Assembly (NCBI GenBank): GCA_903906135.1
Contig: CAIVJE010000010.1
Span: 1 to 43,681 of the forward strand
Reading direction: 5' to 3'
DNA length: 43,681 nucleotides
Source of the DNA: an uncultured Verrucomicrobiota bacterium
GTDB lineage: Bacteria; Verrucomicrobiota; Verrucomicrobiia; Opitutales; Opitutaceae
Positions 26,432 to 35,108 of this stretch are shown one piece after another. How positions within the stretch are numbered: position 1 is the first letter of the stretch; every line of letters begins with the position of its first letter. The notes under the pieces were generated by a model. It was not told where the DNA came from and searched no databases. It saw only the letters and a list, made by a program, of their open reading frames with translations. The translations under genes and the position numbers were made by a program.

Positions 26432-28285
26432 TTAGCCTTTCTTGCTGTCGTTGTAACGAACGATGCCGGCGATCTGGTACTCGTGATTAGTCACGCCAAT
26501 CTTGAGCTTCACATGTTCGCCAACTTTCTTGCCCATGACCGCTTGGCCGAGGGGAGTCTTGTAGGCGATAATGTGTTTATCAGGATCGCTATCCCAGGCG
26601 CCGAGCACGCTGTAGCGGACGGCCTTGCCGCTCGCAACATCGCGTAGATCGACAATGGTCCCAACGCTGACCGCATCGGTGCTTGCTTCAGAAAAGTCGG
26701 TGATCCGGGCCCGCGCTAGATCGCGTTCAAGTTGGGCCTTCTGGCCCATGAGGACGGACTGGTCTTGCTTGGCCATCTTGAACTCGGAGTTCTCTTTGAG
26801 ATCGCCGTGTTCGCGGGCGACGGAGATCGCTTTAGAATTATCAGGAATACGTTTGGAAACGATCTCCTCATATTCTGTCCGCTTGTGCTCGTAGCTTTCG
26901 CGCGAAACAAGGAACTGTTCATCCTTGGTGCCGGCGTCGCCGGAGACGAGTGATTGCAGCGAAGGGAACAGCTTAATGAAGCGGGCGAGCAGCGATTTCT
27001 TGGTGAGTTCCTCAAAGCCTTGGTTGAGCAGAAGGCTATTGGCGAGGTCGCGGGCGGTCTCTGTATCGGCCGTCGAAAGCAAGTCGGAGATCAGGTCGGG
27101 GTCATCGCTCAAGACCTCCCCGAGCGGAATGCGGCGAGTGCCGGCTGATTTCAACGCCTCGTAATCGATGGCGAAGAAAATGGCGCCGAGCAGGCGGGGT
27201 GTGACCAAATCATTCAGCAGCTTGGAGAATTTCTTGGAATGGCGATTCTTAATCACCCAAAGCAAGACGGGGGCGCGGAGATTCTGTTCTGTCTTCCAGC
27301 GCTTCAGGGCGGCCGCGAGTTCATCGGCTTGGCCATTTTCCATCAGGAAATTAATACACTCAGTGGTGAATTTCCCCTGCGAAGTTTTCAGCAAGGCGAA
27401 GACGATTTCACGCCATTCTAGCGGGTGCGTCTCTTTGACGAGGTCGAGGAAGCGAGATTGGAAATGAACGGGGATTTTCTCCGCGATGGCGGTAAGGCCA
27501 CGGACTTCCTTGATTAAATCGGTTTGGCTGGGGTTCGCGGAAGAATTTTCGTGGCCGAGGATTTTGGCGAGTTCGTCGCGTACAAAAGCGCCATAGAGGC
27601 GCTCGGCGGCATCCAATTGATTGCTGTCGCGCACCGCTTCAGTGATGCCGTTGAGCACCTTGGAAAGGGAGGCTTTGGCTTCCTCTTTAATAGAAGCTGC
27701 GAGAAGATCCTCCGCTAAGGAGATCCGGCGGCGCGCCGACCGGGTGTTCGTGAATTCCTCCATGATTTCCGACTCAGCGGAAACAGGCTCGGCGCGAACA
27801 ATATAGCAGTCGGTTTTCTTGGCTGGGACCCCAATGCGCGGGTCTTTAATTAGCTGCTTTTTAACGCTAGAGAACCAGCGTTTAAATTTTTCCTCACCAA
27901 TAACCTGAGTGAGAACGATCTCTAACTCAATGGCAGTAGCGGCTTTATTGGGATAAGCGGAAAGGGTATCGATCACCAATTGCATGGGATCATCTTCAAT
28001 GAGGGCCTTAACTACCTTAGGTTCGGTCTCTTTGCGGGCCAAAATGTGCTTTGCAGGGAGAACTTCCATGCTGGTGACGCAAAAAGCAGGGTCCATGCGG
28101 TGGCTTTTCTTACCTTTAAAGTCGATGACGAGCTTCATGTCCGACTCGTCGTATTCCTTGATTTGGCCAAATCCCCAGCTGCGGTGGACAACATAGGTGC
28201 CTGCTTCCATGGCCTCTAATTTAGCCTTGGAGGTCTTCAGGGTGGCGTGTTTGGCAATGATTGCGGAGATGGCTTCAGAATTCAT
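26432..28285 (-). CDS. GreA/GreB-family transcription factor with a long N-terminal extension
   Basis: The 617-residue protein ends in a full GreA module (about 459-617). Its coiled-coil finger contains GDLKENSEF, so the two acidic tip residues that bind the catalytic magnesium of RNA polymerase are kept (D495, E498). The C-terminal FKBP-like part has YKTPLGQAVMGKKVGE. Standard GreA has about 158 residues. The added 458 residues include a beta-rich segment at about 28-78 (GTYVVHRSWGFGQIKEYDE) resembling the SH3/Tudor-like modules of UvrD/PcrA and CarD, followed by some 350 mostly helical residues I cannot identify. The protein probably rescues backtracked RNA polymerase, and the extension may add polymerase or nucleic-acid contacts. 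rsmB diverges 42 bp away. Confidence 0.85.
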   Translation of the reverse strand: MNSEAISAIIAKHATLKTSKAKLEAMEAGTYVVHRSWGFGQIKEYDESDMKLVIDFKGKKSHRMDPAFCVTSMEVLPAKHILARKETEPKVVKALIEDDPMQLVIDTLSAYPNKAATAIELEIVLTQVIGEEKFKRWFSSVKKQLIKDPRIGVPAKKTDCYIVRAEPVSAESEIMEEFTNTRSARRRISLAEDLLAASIKEEAKASLSKVLNGITEAVRDSNQLDAAERLYGAFVRDELAKILGHENSSANPSQTDLIKEVRGLTAIAEKIPVHFQSRFLDLVKETHPLEWREIVFALLKTSQGKFTTECINFLMENGQADELAAALKRWKTEQNLRAPVLLWVIKNRHSKKFSKLLNDLVTPRLLGAIFFAIDYEALKSAGTRRIPLGEVLSDDPDLISDLLSTADTETARDLANSLLLNQGFEELTKKSLLARFIKLFPSLQSLVSGDAGTKDEQFLVSRESYEHKRTEYEEIVSKRIPDNSKAISVAREHGDLKENSEFKMAKQDQSVLMGQKAQLERDLARARITDFSEASTDAVSVGTIVDLRDVASGKAVRYSVLGAWDSDPDKHIIAYKTPLGQAVMGKKVGEHVKLKIGVTNHEYQIAGIVRYNDSKKG

Positions 28286-28290
28286 ATATT
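28261..28290 (+). promoter_or_regulatory. Putative promoter of rsmB
   Basis: TTGCGG (28261-28266), an 18-bp spacer and TATATT (28285-28290) precede rsmB. The -35 and spacer lie inside the first codons of the divergent GreA-like gene. A start near 28297 gives a leader of about 30 bases that contains AGAGGGG just before the ATG at 28328. The -10 matches five of six consensus positions. Confidence 0.4.
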
Positions 28291-28327
28291 GCTTATCGAG
28301 TCAGTGAACCGATTAGTAGAGGGGACA

Positions 28328-29683
28328 ATGGAGCATGATGTCAAACAGGGTTTGGAGAAAGCCTCGGAAGGGGCAAAACATACGCTTAGCGGCTGGGTCG
28401 CGGCGGTTGGCTTGGCGGAGCGTTGGGTAGCCCGATCAGAACGGGTGGACGCTTTACTGGAGGGACTTGCGACGGGTCTCACTGGGCAAGAGCGGGCCCG
28501 CGCTCAGCATTTATTTTATGGGGTGGTTCGCTGGTCGAGCCGACTTGAAGCGGCTTTGGATGGGCTGATGATGCATCCGCCGCGTACGAAGGTGCGGGCT
28601 GTCTTATTGGTAGCTGGATTTGAATTACTGGAGAGTGCGGCCGAAACTCAGGCCGTGGGCGATGGCGGCGTTGCCAAAATTATCCATCACGCGGTGGAGC
28701 AGGCAAAATCTGTCGCCAGTCCTAAGGAGGCTAAGTTGGTAAATGCGGTGATGCGTAAAATGTCCGCGCGCTTAGCGGTCAAGCCGACCGATCTCGCGAT
28801 CGAATTTGCTCACCCCGAGTGGCTGGTGACGCGTTGGTTGCGGCAATTTGGCCCGGAAATAACGCGCCAACTCCTCACTTGGAATCAACAGCCCGCACCC
28901 GTTTATGCGCGCTGGCGCCCGGCTTTCGCGGGCGCGGCTCAGGCTGAACGGGCAGTGCCCGAATTTTTGGCGCCCACCGCGTGGGCTGGTTTTTTCGAAG
29001 TGAAAGCAGGGAAGTGGGCTGAAGTTCGGTCGCTGGCGAATGAGGGGGTGATTTATTTACAAGATCCCTCAACGCGGCTGTGTATCGACTTGCTGGCTCC
29101 GCAGCCGGGCGAAGTAATTTTGGACGCTTGTGCGGCCCCTGGGGGCAAGAGTCTTTTTATCGCTGATGTGATGAAGGCTGGGAAGATCGTCGCGCTCGAT
29201 CAGCCGGCTGAGCCGGGCAAAATCGATCTCCGGCTACTTCGACTAAAAGAAAATCTCGCGCGCTCACCGCAGGGAGTCGAGGTGGCGATGATTGAGGCTG
29301 ATCTCACTAAGGTGGGCAGCGTTTTTTATAAAAACCTGAATCTGCCGGAAAGTTATGATGCCGTGCTGCTCGATGCGCCTTGCTCGAATACCGGGGTGAT
29401 GCGTCACCGCATCGATGTAAAATGGCGGCTACAAGATGGTGATTTTGCCCGACACGCGGAACAGCAGGTGGAATTGCTGCACGCCGCGGCGCGGCTCGTG
29501 AAAACGGGCGGCCGGATTGTTTATAGTACGTGCAGTGTCGATGCCACGGAGAATGAGCAGGTCATCAAAACGTTCTTCGATAGTCGGGCGGGCGGCCCTT
29601 TCAAGTTGGCTCGCAGCATGCAGGCGTATCCCTGGGTGGATGGGCACGATGGCGCGGGGGCCTTTTTGCTGATCAAGGGATAG
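28328..29683 (+). CDS. rsmB: 16S rRNA (cytosine-C5) methyltransferase, RsmB-like
   Basis: RsmB methylates C967 of 16S rRNA. From the ATG at 28328, preceded by AGAGGGG, the protein has 451 residues. An N-terminal NusB-like helical domain (about 15-150) is followed by the NOP2/Sun methyltransferase: a SAM site at LDACAAPGGKSLFIADVM, motif IV DAPCSNTGVM and motif VI VYSTCSVDATENE. These supply the two cysteines used in catalysis and product release. The longer frame from 28247 overlaps the divergent GreA-like gene and is not needed. Confidence 0.93.
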   Translation: MEHDVKQGLEKASEGAKHTLSGWVAAVGLAERWVARSERVDALLEGLATGLTGQERARAQHLFYGVVRWSSRLEAALDGLMMHPPRTKVRAVLLVAGFELLESAAETQAVGDGGVAKIIHHAVEQAKSVASPKEAKLVNAVMRKMSARLAVKPTDLAIEFAHPEWLVTRWLRQFGPEITRQLLTWNQQPAPVYARWRPAFAGAAQAERAVPEFLAPTAWAGFFEVKAGKWAEVRSLANEGVIYLQDPSTRLCIDLLAPQPGEVILDACAAPGGKSLFIADVMKAGKIVALDQPAEPGKIDLRLLRLKENLARSPQGVEVAMIEADLTKVGSVFYKNLNLPESYDAVLLDAPCSNTGVMRHRIDVKWRLQDGDFARHAEQQVELLHAAARLVKTGGRIVYSTCSVDATENEQVIKTFFDSRAGGPFKLARSMQAYPWVDGHDGAGAFLLIKG

Positions 29684-29716
29684 CGGGTGCCCTCGAGCTG
29701 TTCGGCGATTTTCTGG

Positions 29717-30934
29717 TTATGGGACGAGTTCAAATACCGGCAGCTCTAGGTCAATTTCTTTGGGGCCAGCGAGAAAAGTATACGTGATTTTTGCCGTCGA
29801 TTTTATGAGCGCCGCATAGCGGTCGTAGTCCCAGTCCTTGACGAGTTCGCCGTTAATCCGAATGCAAAGATCGTCGGCTTTGATGGAGAATTGCTCGGCT
29901 GGGGTGTTGGGAATAACGGTCAGCACGCGCCAAGTCGTCGGGGCGCGGGAGAACGAAAGTCCCGTGCTGCGCCGTGGTTCCATGGTGATGGGGCCAAGGG
30001 TGGGACACTCAAAAGTCACTTGGTGGCGGTGTTGATCGAAGGTCAGGATAAAGGGGCGCAGAAATTCTCCACCGATCGACGAGAGTTGCTCCGAGAGATC
30101 GACGATCGGACGTTCGATCAGATGGTTTCCGAGCAGTACATTTTGATTTAGGCGCGCCGTAAGTTGCTGTCGATCGCCGTGCAGAGAAGAGATGAGGGTG
30201 CCGGCGCGGGGCTCATGGACGAACCGCGGATGGAGTCCCGACGGATTTAGATTCAGGCTGCCGTCGCTGCCGGTGTCGATTTGGGCAATGAAAGATTCGT
30301 TGCCCATCTGCAGAGAAATAAGCGGGGTGGGATGCTCATGGCTAAAAATGAGGGTCGAGCTGCGCGGCGAGGTGGGGCGCAGCACGGCGGGCATCGGTAA
30401 GGGTGAAAGGACGAGACGGCCGTGAGGATAATCAAGGGTTAGGAGGACGTCGCTAAAAACAGGAAAACCAATCAGACCATCGATCACCACGCCAAGATGG
30501 GCGGAGAGATCGGCGAAATCAAATAGCAGGGCGGGAACATTTTCAAAGGCGGTCGCGCCGAGAGGCAAGCGGCGCAGGCGAACCGGTTCTAGCGCAATTT
30601 CGCCGCCGCTCGCTGAGCGCACCTTTACTTTGGCCGAGGGTTGGTTTGACGGAGTTTTTTGGCGATAGCGCTGAGCGAGAGCCGGCGAGATCAGCGTGGC
30701 GGTAGACCCGGTATCAATGATAAAGTGATGGGTCGTCCCATCGCTAGCCGGACAGGCGATGACAAAGAAATTTGAAATAATCTGCGCCGGAATAATCACG
30801 CGTTCAGTGGTTGCCCACCGGTTATTCGGTTCGTTACGTGGCGCCGTGGTGCAGCCGGCGAGCAGCAGTAACCCGAGAGCCAAACCGAAAAGTAGTTCAA
30901 GCGATCGGCTAATTCTGGCAGCAGCGGGCTTCAT
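29717..30934 (-). CDS. Retropepsin-like aspartyl protease lipoprotein with a C-terminal PDZ domain
   Basis: The 405-residue product has a lipoprotein signal (lipobox LAGC, C28). Two aspartyl-protease halves follow: HFIIDTGSTATLISPALA (about residue 90) and FIAQIDTGSDGSLNL (about 210), each with its DTGS active-site motif. A C-terminal PDZ-like segment (about 320-395) contains VIPNTPAEQFSIKADDLCIRINGE. Two DTGS sites in one chain let it form a catalytic unit without a partner. The PDZ domain may bind substrate C-termini. Similar membrane-anchored predicted proteases are found in several Gram-negative phyla; the substrate is unknown. It converges with rsmB across a 33-bp gap. Confidence 0.85.
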   Translation of the reverse strand: MKPAAARISRSLELLFGLALGLLLLAGCTTAPRNEPNNRWATTERVIIPAQIISNFFVIACPASDGTTHHFIIDTGSTATLISPALAQRYRQKTPSNQPSAKVKVRSASGGEIALEPVRLRRLPLGATAFENVPALLFDFADLSAHLGVVIDGLIGFPVFSDVLLTLDYPHGRLVLSPLPMPAVLRPTSPRSSTLIFSHEHPTPLISLQMGNESFIAQIDTGSDGSLNLNPSGLHPRFVHEPRAGTLISSLHGDRQQLTARLNQNVLLGNHLIERPIVDLSEQLSSIGGEFLRPFILTFDQHRHQVTFECPTLGPITMEPRRSTGLSFSRAPTTWRVLTVIPNTPAEQFSIKADDLCIRINGELVKDWDYDRYAALIKSTAKITYTFLAGPKEIDLELPVFELVP

Positions 30935-31011
30935 TGAGCAAAAATAACGTGGGTTATGCGCAAGAGGATCACGAAAGATCGTAACCTAGCGGAAACCACA
31001 GTCGCGAGCAA

Positions 31012-31124
31012 AGCCCGTTCTTTTTTCATGAGCCTAGGCTCAGACGGTTAGCTCGCTAAGATTAGCGGGTCGAACGGTCTCCAGAAATTTGCACACCATT
31101 TCTTCTCAGCTAATTGAACGGGCT
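31012..31124 (+). other. Multi-hairpin element, candidate structured RNA
   Basis: A perfect 9-bp inverted repeat, AGCCCGTTC (31012-31020) with GAACGGGCT (31116-31124), encloses three hairpins. They are the 14-bp palindrome 31029-31042; a two-part stem 31042-31080 (an 8-bp inner stem with an AGAT loop and an outer 7-bp stem with one G-G mismatch); and AGAAAT/ATTTCT (31083-31103). The layout resembles a four-way junction. Two pairs of the middle stem are G-U only if the plus strand is transcribed. It lies between the glyA stop and the start of the protease gene. No promoter or terminator is obvious, and strand and function are unknown. Confidence 0.4.
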
Positions 31125-31150
31125 GCCTAAGGACAGTAGCGGCGCGTTGG

Positions 31151-32419
31151 TTATAATTTGTAAGGGAGCGGAAACCGTGCGGTGAGCTTGATGACGCGTT
31201 CCTTCGTGGTCGCCAAAACTGCGGCCTCCTGCTCGGTGCCGATGGCTACGAGGACGCCGTCGATCAAGCTGGCGATTTCTTCCATCTCGACCACTTGCAT
31301 CCCGCGGGTGGTCATAGCGGGTGAGCCTAAGCGAATACCTGAAGCTTGAAAGGGTGAGCGGGTTTCGAACGGTACCGTGTTCTTATTGCACGTAATATTT
31401 GCGCGATCGAGCGTCTCTTGCGCGACTTTACCTGTTAGGTTGGGTAATTTAGCGCGCAGATCGACGAGCATCAGGTGATTGTCGGTGCCGCCCGATACAA
31501 TATTGTAGCCCCGCTTGAGCATCCCAGCCGCTAGCGCTTGGGCATTTTTGACGACTTGGCCGGAATACGTTTGGAAGCTTGGTTTAAGGCATTCGCCAAA
31601 ACACACCGCCTTCGCCGCGATAATGTGCATGAGCGGGCCGCCTTGCCCGCCGGGAAATACGGCAGAATCAATGGCTTTTGCATGGGCCGCTTTGCACATC
31701 GTGAGGCCACCGCGTGGGCCGCGCAGCGTTTTGTGCGTCGTCGTAGTAACAAAATCTGCGTGCGGGAAGGGCGAGGGGTGATGGCCCGAGGCGACGAGTC
31801 CGGCAATGTGGGCAATATCGGCAAAGAGCAATGCGCCGACACTGCGGGCAATTTCGCCCATGCGCGCGAAATCGATAATCCGAGAGTAGGCTGATGCGCC
31901 CACGGTAATCATTTTGGGCTGCTCGCGGGCGGCGACCGCCGCGAGTTCATCATAATCGATACGTCCGTCCGACTCGCGCACCCCATATTGGTAAAATTTA
32001 TAGAGCTTACCGGAAAAATTGGCTGGGTTGCCGTGGGTCAGATGACCGCCATGGCTCAGATTCATGCCGAGGATTTTATCGCCGGGTTGGAGCATCGCGG
32101 TGTAGACCGCAAAATTTGCCTGCGAGCCGGAGTGGGGCTGAACGTTGGCATGTTCGGCTTGGAAGAGCTGCTTGGCGCGCTCGATGGCGATGGTCTCAAT
32201 TTGATCAACAAATTCACAGCCACCGTACCAACGTTTGCCGGGATAGCCTTCGGCGTACTTGTTGGTCAGCACGCTGCCGGCCGCTTCCATGACCGCAGGA
32301 TAGGTGAAATTTTCTGAAGCAATCAGCTCGAGGTGATGCGCCTGTCGGGCGAATTCGCCCGCAATGGCAGCGGCGACAGCGGGATCAAGTTGGGCGAGCG
32401 GGGTGGCGTTGAGCGACAT
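31151..32419 (-). CDS. glyA: Serine hydroxymethyltransferase
   Basis: GlyA interconverts serine and glycine and charges tetrahydrofolate with a one-carbon unit. The 422-residue PLP enzyme has the family blocks [39 protein letters not shown] and [12 protein letters not shown], with the PLP lysine in [15 protein letters not shown] (K230). It lies 41 bp downstream of a low-molecular-weight phosphatase gene. That adjacency is shared with the ywlE-glyA region of Bacillus. It follows purD on the same strand at a short distance, a sensible one-carbon/purine grouping. Confidence 0.97.
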   Translation of the reverse strand: MSLNATPLAQLDPAVAAAIAGEFARQAHHLELIASENFTYPAVMEAAGSVLTNKYAEGYPGKRWYGGCEFVDQIETIAIERAKQLFQAEHANVQPHSGSQANFAVYTAMLQPGDKILGMNLSHGGHLTHGNPANFSGKLYKFYQYGVRESDGRIDYDELAAVAAREQPKMITVGASAYSRIIDFARMGEIARSVGALLFADIAHIAGLVASGHHPSPFPHADFVTTTTHKTLRGPRGGLTMCKAAHAKAIDSAVFPGGQGGPLMHIIAAKAVCFGECLKPSFQTYSGQVVKNAQALAAGMLKRGYNIVSGGTDNHLMLVDLRAKLPNLTGKVAQETLDRANITCNKNTVPFETRSPFQASGIRLGSPAMTTRGMQVVEMEEIASLIDGVLVAIGTEQEAAVLATTKERVIKLTARFPLPYKL

Positions 32420-32460
32420 GGTGAAGAGAACGAGGGAGGGAAGGAGAAAAGAGAACGAGC

Positions 32461-32946
32461 CTATTTTTCGCGCACGAGTGTCTTAAGAAAAGCGAGAAGG
32501 CTGGGGATCGCCTCCACCATCTCATCACGGCTAGACTCATAGATTTTTAATGGGCCGCCATAGGGATCGCCAATTTCTTGATCGGCGGCGTGGGGCAGGA
32601 ATTCGCGAAAAAGGTACAACTGGGACGGCACGGGGGTGGCTCGCGCTTGGATAATCGCGCGATGTGACTCGGTCATGCCGAAGACCACCAGCGCACCATC
32701 GAGCAGGTCCTGAGTGGCGGCTCGACTGCGGTGTCCACTGATGTCGATGCCCGTTTTTTTAAGAGCGAGTACAGAATTTTCTGAGACCATTTCTCCGGGA
32801 TGAGCCGCGACGCCTGCAGAAATGACTTTAAGGGATTTCAGTGGGCCCGTTTGACCGGCCAGGGCGTGTTTCAGCAGGCCTTCGGCCATGGGGCTGCGGC
32901 AGATATTACCGGTGCAGAGAATCAGAATATAGCCAGATTCAGACAT
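32461..32946 (-). CDS. Low-molecular-weight protein-tyrosine-phosphatase
   Basis: From the ATG at 32944-32946 the product has 161 residues and opens with the catalytic P-loop [13 protein letters not shown] (nucleophile C11, R17, S18). The general acid is D127 in GDPYGG. The longer frame upstream has no family similarity. In the Bacillus homologue YwlE a threonine in the P-loop gives specificity for phosphoarginine. Here that position is isoleucine (I15), so a tyrosine phosphatase is the better prediction. It immediately precedes glyA. Confidence 0.9.
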   Translation of the reverse strand: MSESGYILILCTGNICRSPMAEGLLKHALAGQTGPLKSLKVISAGVAAHPGEMVSENSVLALKKTGIDISGHRSRAATQDLLDGALVVFGMTESHRAIIQARATPVPSQLYLFREFLPHAADQEIGDPYGGPLKIYESSRDEMVEAIPSLLAFLKTLVREK

Positions 32947-33051
32947 GGATGAGTACCGCTCGAATGGACACGAATTTTTGTGAAAAGCAAAGACCGAGTT
33001 CTTTTTCCGCTTGGCCATCAGCCAGGCCGCCATCGCCAGGCTGGCGCGAGC

Positions 33052-33708
33052 TTAGCGGCGAGTTTCCAGAGCGAGCAAAGCCCGATGAAGCTGAATGGCG
33101 CGTTGCAGCACTCGGTCGATCAAGGGGGCTTTAACCGGCGCCGCCTGATTTAATTTAGGCTGAGTGGGATCGGGGAGAGGCGGGGGCTCGGCGTCGGGAT
33201 TACCGTTTTTAAATTCTTGAACCAGCGTGGCCTCGTCGAAACGTTCTTTTTCGATTTTTCCTGTAACGAGGATAGCGGGTAACGTGCCTTGGCCTAAAGC
33301 CTCATAAGCTAATCGATCCGCGGTGGGATCAGCCTGAACCTGGATTTGGGCGGGCGCATCGGCGCCGGCTACGCTGAGGGTGATGATGGCGCCCGCGCTT
33401 TGTTTAACTACCGCGATAATTTCTTGAGGGGTCGCCGCACTGAATAAGATATACAGGGGGGCGTGGGGGCGTGCGAGCGCAGTTTTAAAAACAGAAAGAG
33501 CGACGGTCTCGCTGGTGGCATAGCGCAGATCAAGCACCAACGGACGCTGAGCGGATAGAGCGGTCGGGAGGAGGGGCGCGGCGGCTGCTAGGCTTTTGAT
33601 ATGGAGATAGACAAGCTCAGCGCCGAGATCGATGGGCTCCGGTTGAGCGGCGCTGGCGGTGCCCGTCAGCACTAAAGAAAGAAAAAATACGGGGAGTAAA
33701 TTATTCAC
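33052..33708 (-). CDS. Small secreted protein of unknown function
   Basis: The 218-residue product starts at GTG, whose GTGA overlaps the purD stop by four bases, so translation is coupled. It has a clear signal peptide (LLPVFFLSLVLTGTASAAQ). The mature part has alternating strands and helices (PLVLDLRYATSETVALSVF and APLYILFSAATPQEIIAVV), then a proline-rich linker (DAEPPPLPDPTQP) and a basic helical tail. I do not recognise a family and see no catalytic motif or extra membrane segment. It is probably periplasmic or secreted. Confidence 0.75.
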   Translation of the reverse strand: MNNLLPVFFLSLVLTGTASAAQPEPIDLGAELVYLHIKSLAAAAPLLPTALSAQRPLVLDLRYATSETVALSVFKTALARPHAPLYILFSAATPQEIIAVVKQSAGAIITLSVAGADAPAQIQVQADPTADRLAYEALGQGTLPAILVTGKIEKERFDEATLVQEFKNGNPDAEPPPLPDPTQPKLNQAAPVKAPLIDRVLQRAIQLHRALLALETRR

Positions 33709-34994
33709 AAGCGGTTGAGCTGGCGGGCCCCAATATCACGGCGAAAATAACGAGAATGACACTGAATCTGGTCGCAGGTCGCATACGCGCGCGCAGCTGC
33801 TTCGCGAAGCGTGGTAGCGAGGGCCGTGACGCCAAGGACGCGGCCGCCATTAGTCACAATTTGCCCAGCAGGATTTTTGGCCGTGCCTGCATGATAAATG
33901 CAAGTTTGCGGGGCGAGATTTGCGGCGGCGGGGAAGGTGATGACATCGCCTCGGTTAAAAGCCTCCGGGTAACCATGAGCCGCGATGACGACGCACAGCG
34001 CATAATCCGATTTTACCTCTAGGGTGAAGCCGCGTAGTTGGTCCGTGGCTGCCGCCCACAGGAGGGCGAGTAAATCGGTAGCGAGGCGGGGTAGGACGAC
34101 CTGAGTTTCTGGGTCGCCGAAGCGCGCGTTATATTCAATCACGCTGGGGCCCGCGGGGGTGAGCATGATGCCAATGAAAAGCGTGCCGCGATAAAGCATG
34201 CCTTCATCGGCAATAGCATTCACGGAAGGGCGGACGATTTCATTTTCGATTCGTGCGAGCAGGGCGGGGGTGACGACTTCCGCGGGAGAATAAGTGCCCA
34301 TGCCGCCGGTGTTGGGGCCGGTGTCGCCATCGCCAATCCGCTTGTGATCCTGCGAGGTGGGCAAAATTACGTAATCTCGGCCTGAGACGACCACCAGCAG
34401 CGAGGTTTCTTCGCCAAAAAGGCAGTCCTCGATAAGAATGCGGCTACCAGCCGCGCCGAATTTATTCCCCGCCAGCATATCATGGACCGCGGCCTCCGCT
34501 TCAGCCGATGATTGGGCGACCACGACCCCTTTGCCTGCGGCCAATCCATCTGCTTTGATAACAATAGGCACAGGGCGCGAGCGCAGATAGTCTAAGGCGG
34601 GGCCAACTTGAGTAAAAAATCCGGCGGCCGCGGTGGGGATTTTATATTTTAAGAGAATTTCTTTGGTGAACGTTTTGGAAGCTTCGAGACGGGCCCCATC
34701 AGCCGTTGGGCCATAAACAGGAATACCTGCCGCCAGTAATTGATCGGCGAGCCCTAGCGATAGCGGCACTTCGGGGCCGACGACCACTAATTCAACGCGC
34801 TCGCGTTGGGCGAGAGCAACCAAGCCCGCGATATCATCAACCGGTACGGTAAAGCAGGTTACGGCTTCCGCGATCCCCGCATTGCCCGGAGCGCAGATTA
34901 CCCGCGGCTGGGCCGGCGAGGCGGTCAGTGATTTGACGAGTGCGTGTTCGCGTCCGCCGGAGCCGACAACAAGAACGGATTTGGGCAAAGGCAT
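33705..34994 (-). CDS. purD: Phosphoribosylamine-glycine ligase
   Basis: PurD joins glycine to phosphoribosylamine in purine synthesis. The 429-residue ATP-grasp enzyme has the N-terminal VLVVGSGGREHALV, the GPEVPLSLGLADQL segment, the ATP-binding KADGLAAGKGVVVA, the SQDHKRIGDGDTGPNTGGMG block and the metal-binding NARFGDPETQ. The bases just before the ATG read CACCTCCCTG, the opposite of a Shine-Dalgarno. A terminator for the upstream LOG gene lies about 65 bp before the start, so purD probably has its own promoter in that short gap. Confidence 0.97.
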   Translation of the reverse strand: MPLPKSVLVVGSGGREHALVKSLTASPAQPRVICAPGNAGIAEAVTCFTVPVDDIAGLVALAQRERVELVVVGPEVPLSLGLADQLLAAGIPVYGPTADGARLEASKTFTKEILLKYKIPTAAAGFFTQVGPALDYLRSRPVPIVIKADGLAAGKGVVVAQSSAEAEAAVHDMLAGNKFGAAGSRILIEDCLFGEETSLLVVVSGRDYVILPTSQDHKRIGDGDTGPNTGGMGTYSPAEVVTPALLARIENEIVRPSVNAIADEGMLYRGTLFIGIMLTPAGPSVIEYNARFGDPETQVVLPRLATDLLALLWAAATDQLRGFTLEVKSDYALCVVIAAHGYPEAFNRGDVITFPAAANLAPQTCIYHAGTAKNPAGQIVTNGGRVLGVTALATTLREAAARAYATCDQIQCHSRYFRRDIGARQLNRL

Positions 34995-35056
34995 CAGGGA
35001 GGTGTTAGCATTTAGCTCTCGGGCAACAAGACCTTACTGTCGGCAAAATTTTTGGA

Positions 35057-35084
35057 AAAAAATAATCACCCCCGCGGGATGATT
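35057..35084 (-). terminator. Rho-independent terminator between the LOG-family gene and purD
   Basis: On the minus strand a 9-bp stem (35076-35084 with 35064-35072, one G-U pair) around a 3-base loop is followed by a T-rich run to 35057. It starts about 25 bp after the LOG-family stop. A second inverted repeat, CGGCAAAAT (35041-35049) with ATTTTGCCG (35082-35090), overlaps its 5' edge by three bases and spans the T-run. Confidence 0.75.
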
Positions 35085-35108
35085 TTGCCGGCAACGTCAC
35101 TCGATCGA

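Noticed and set aside
31040-31090. tRNA-like look of the GGTTAGCTCGCTAAG and GGGTCGAAC segments
   Set aside because: The spacing of the arms is wrong, no 7-bp acceptor stem with an anticodon loop can be drawn, and the T-loop does not read GGTTCGA.
31012-31124. Integron attC site
   Set aside because: The ends do not fit the RYYYAAC/GTTRRRY core sites, and no integrase or cassette genes are near.
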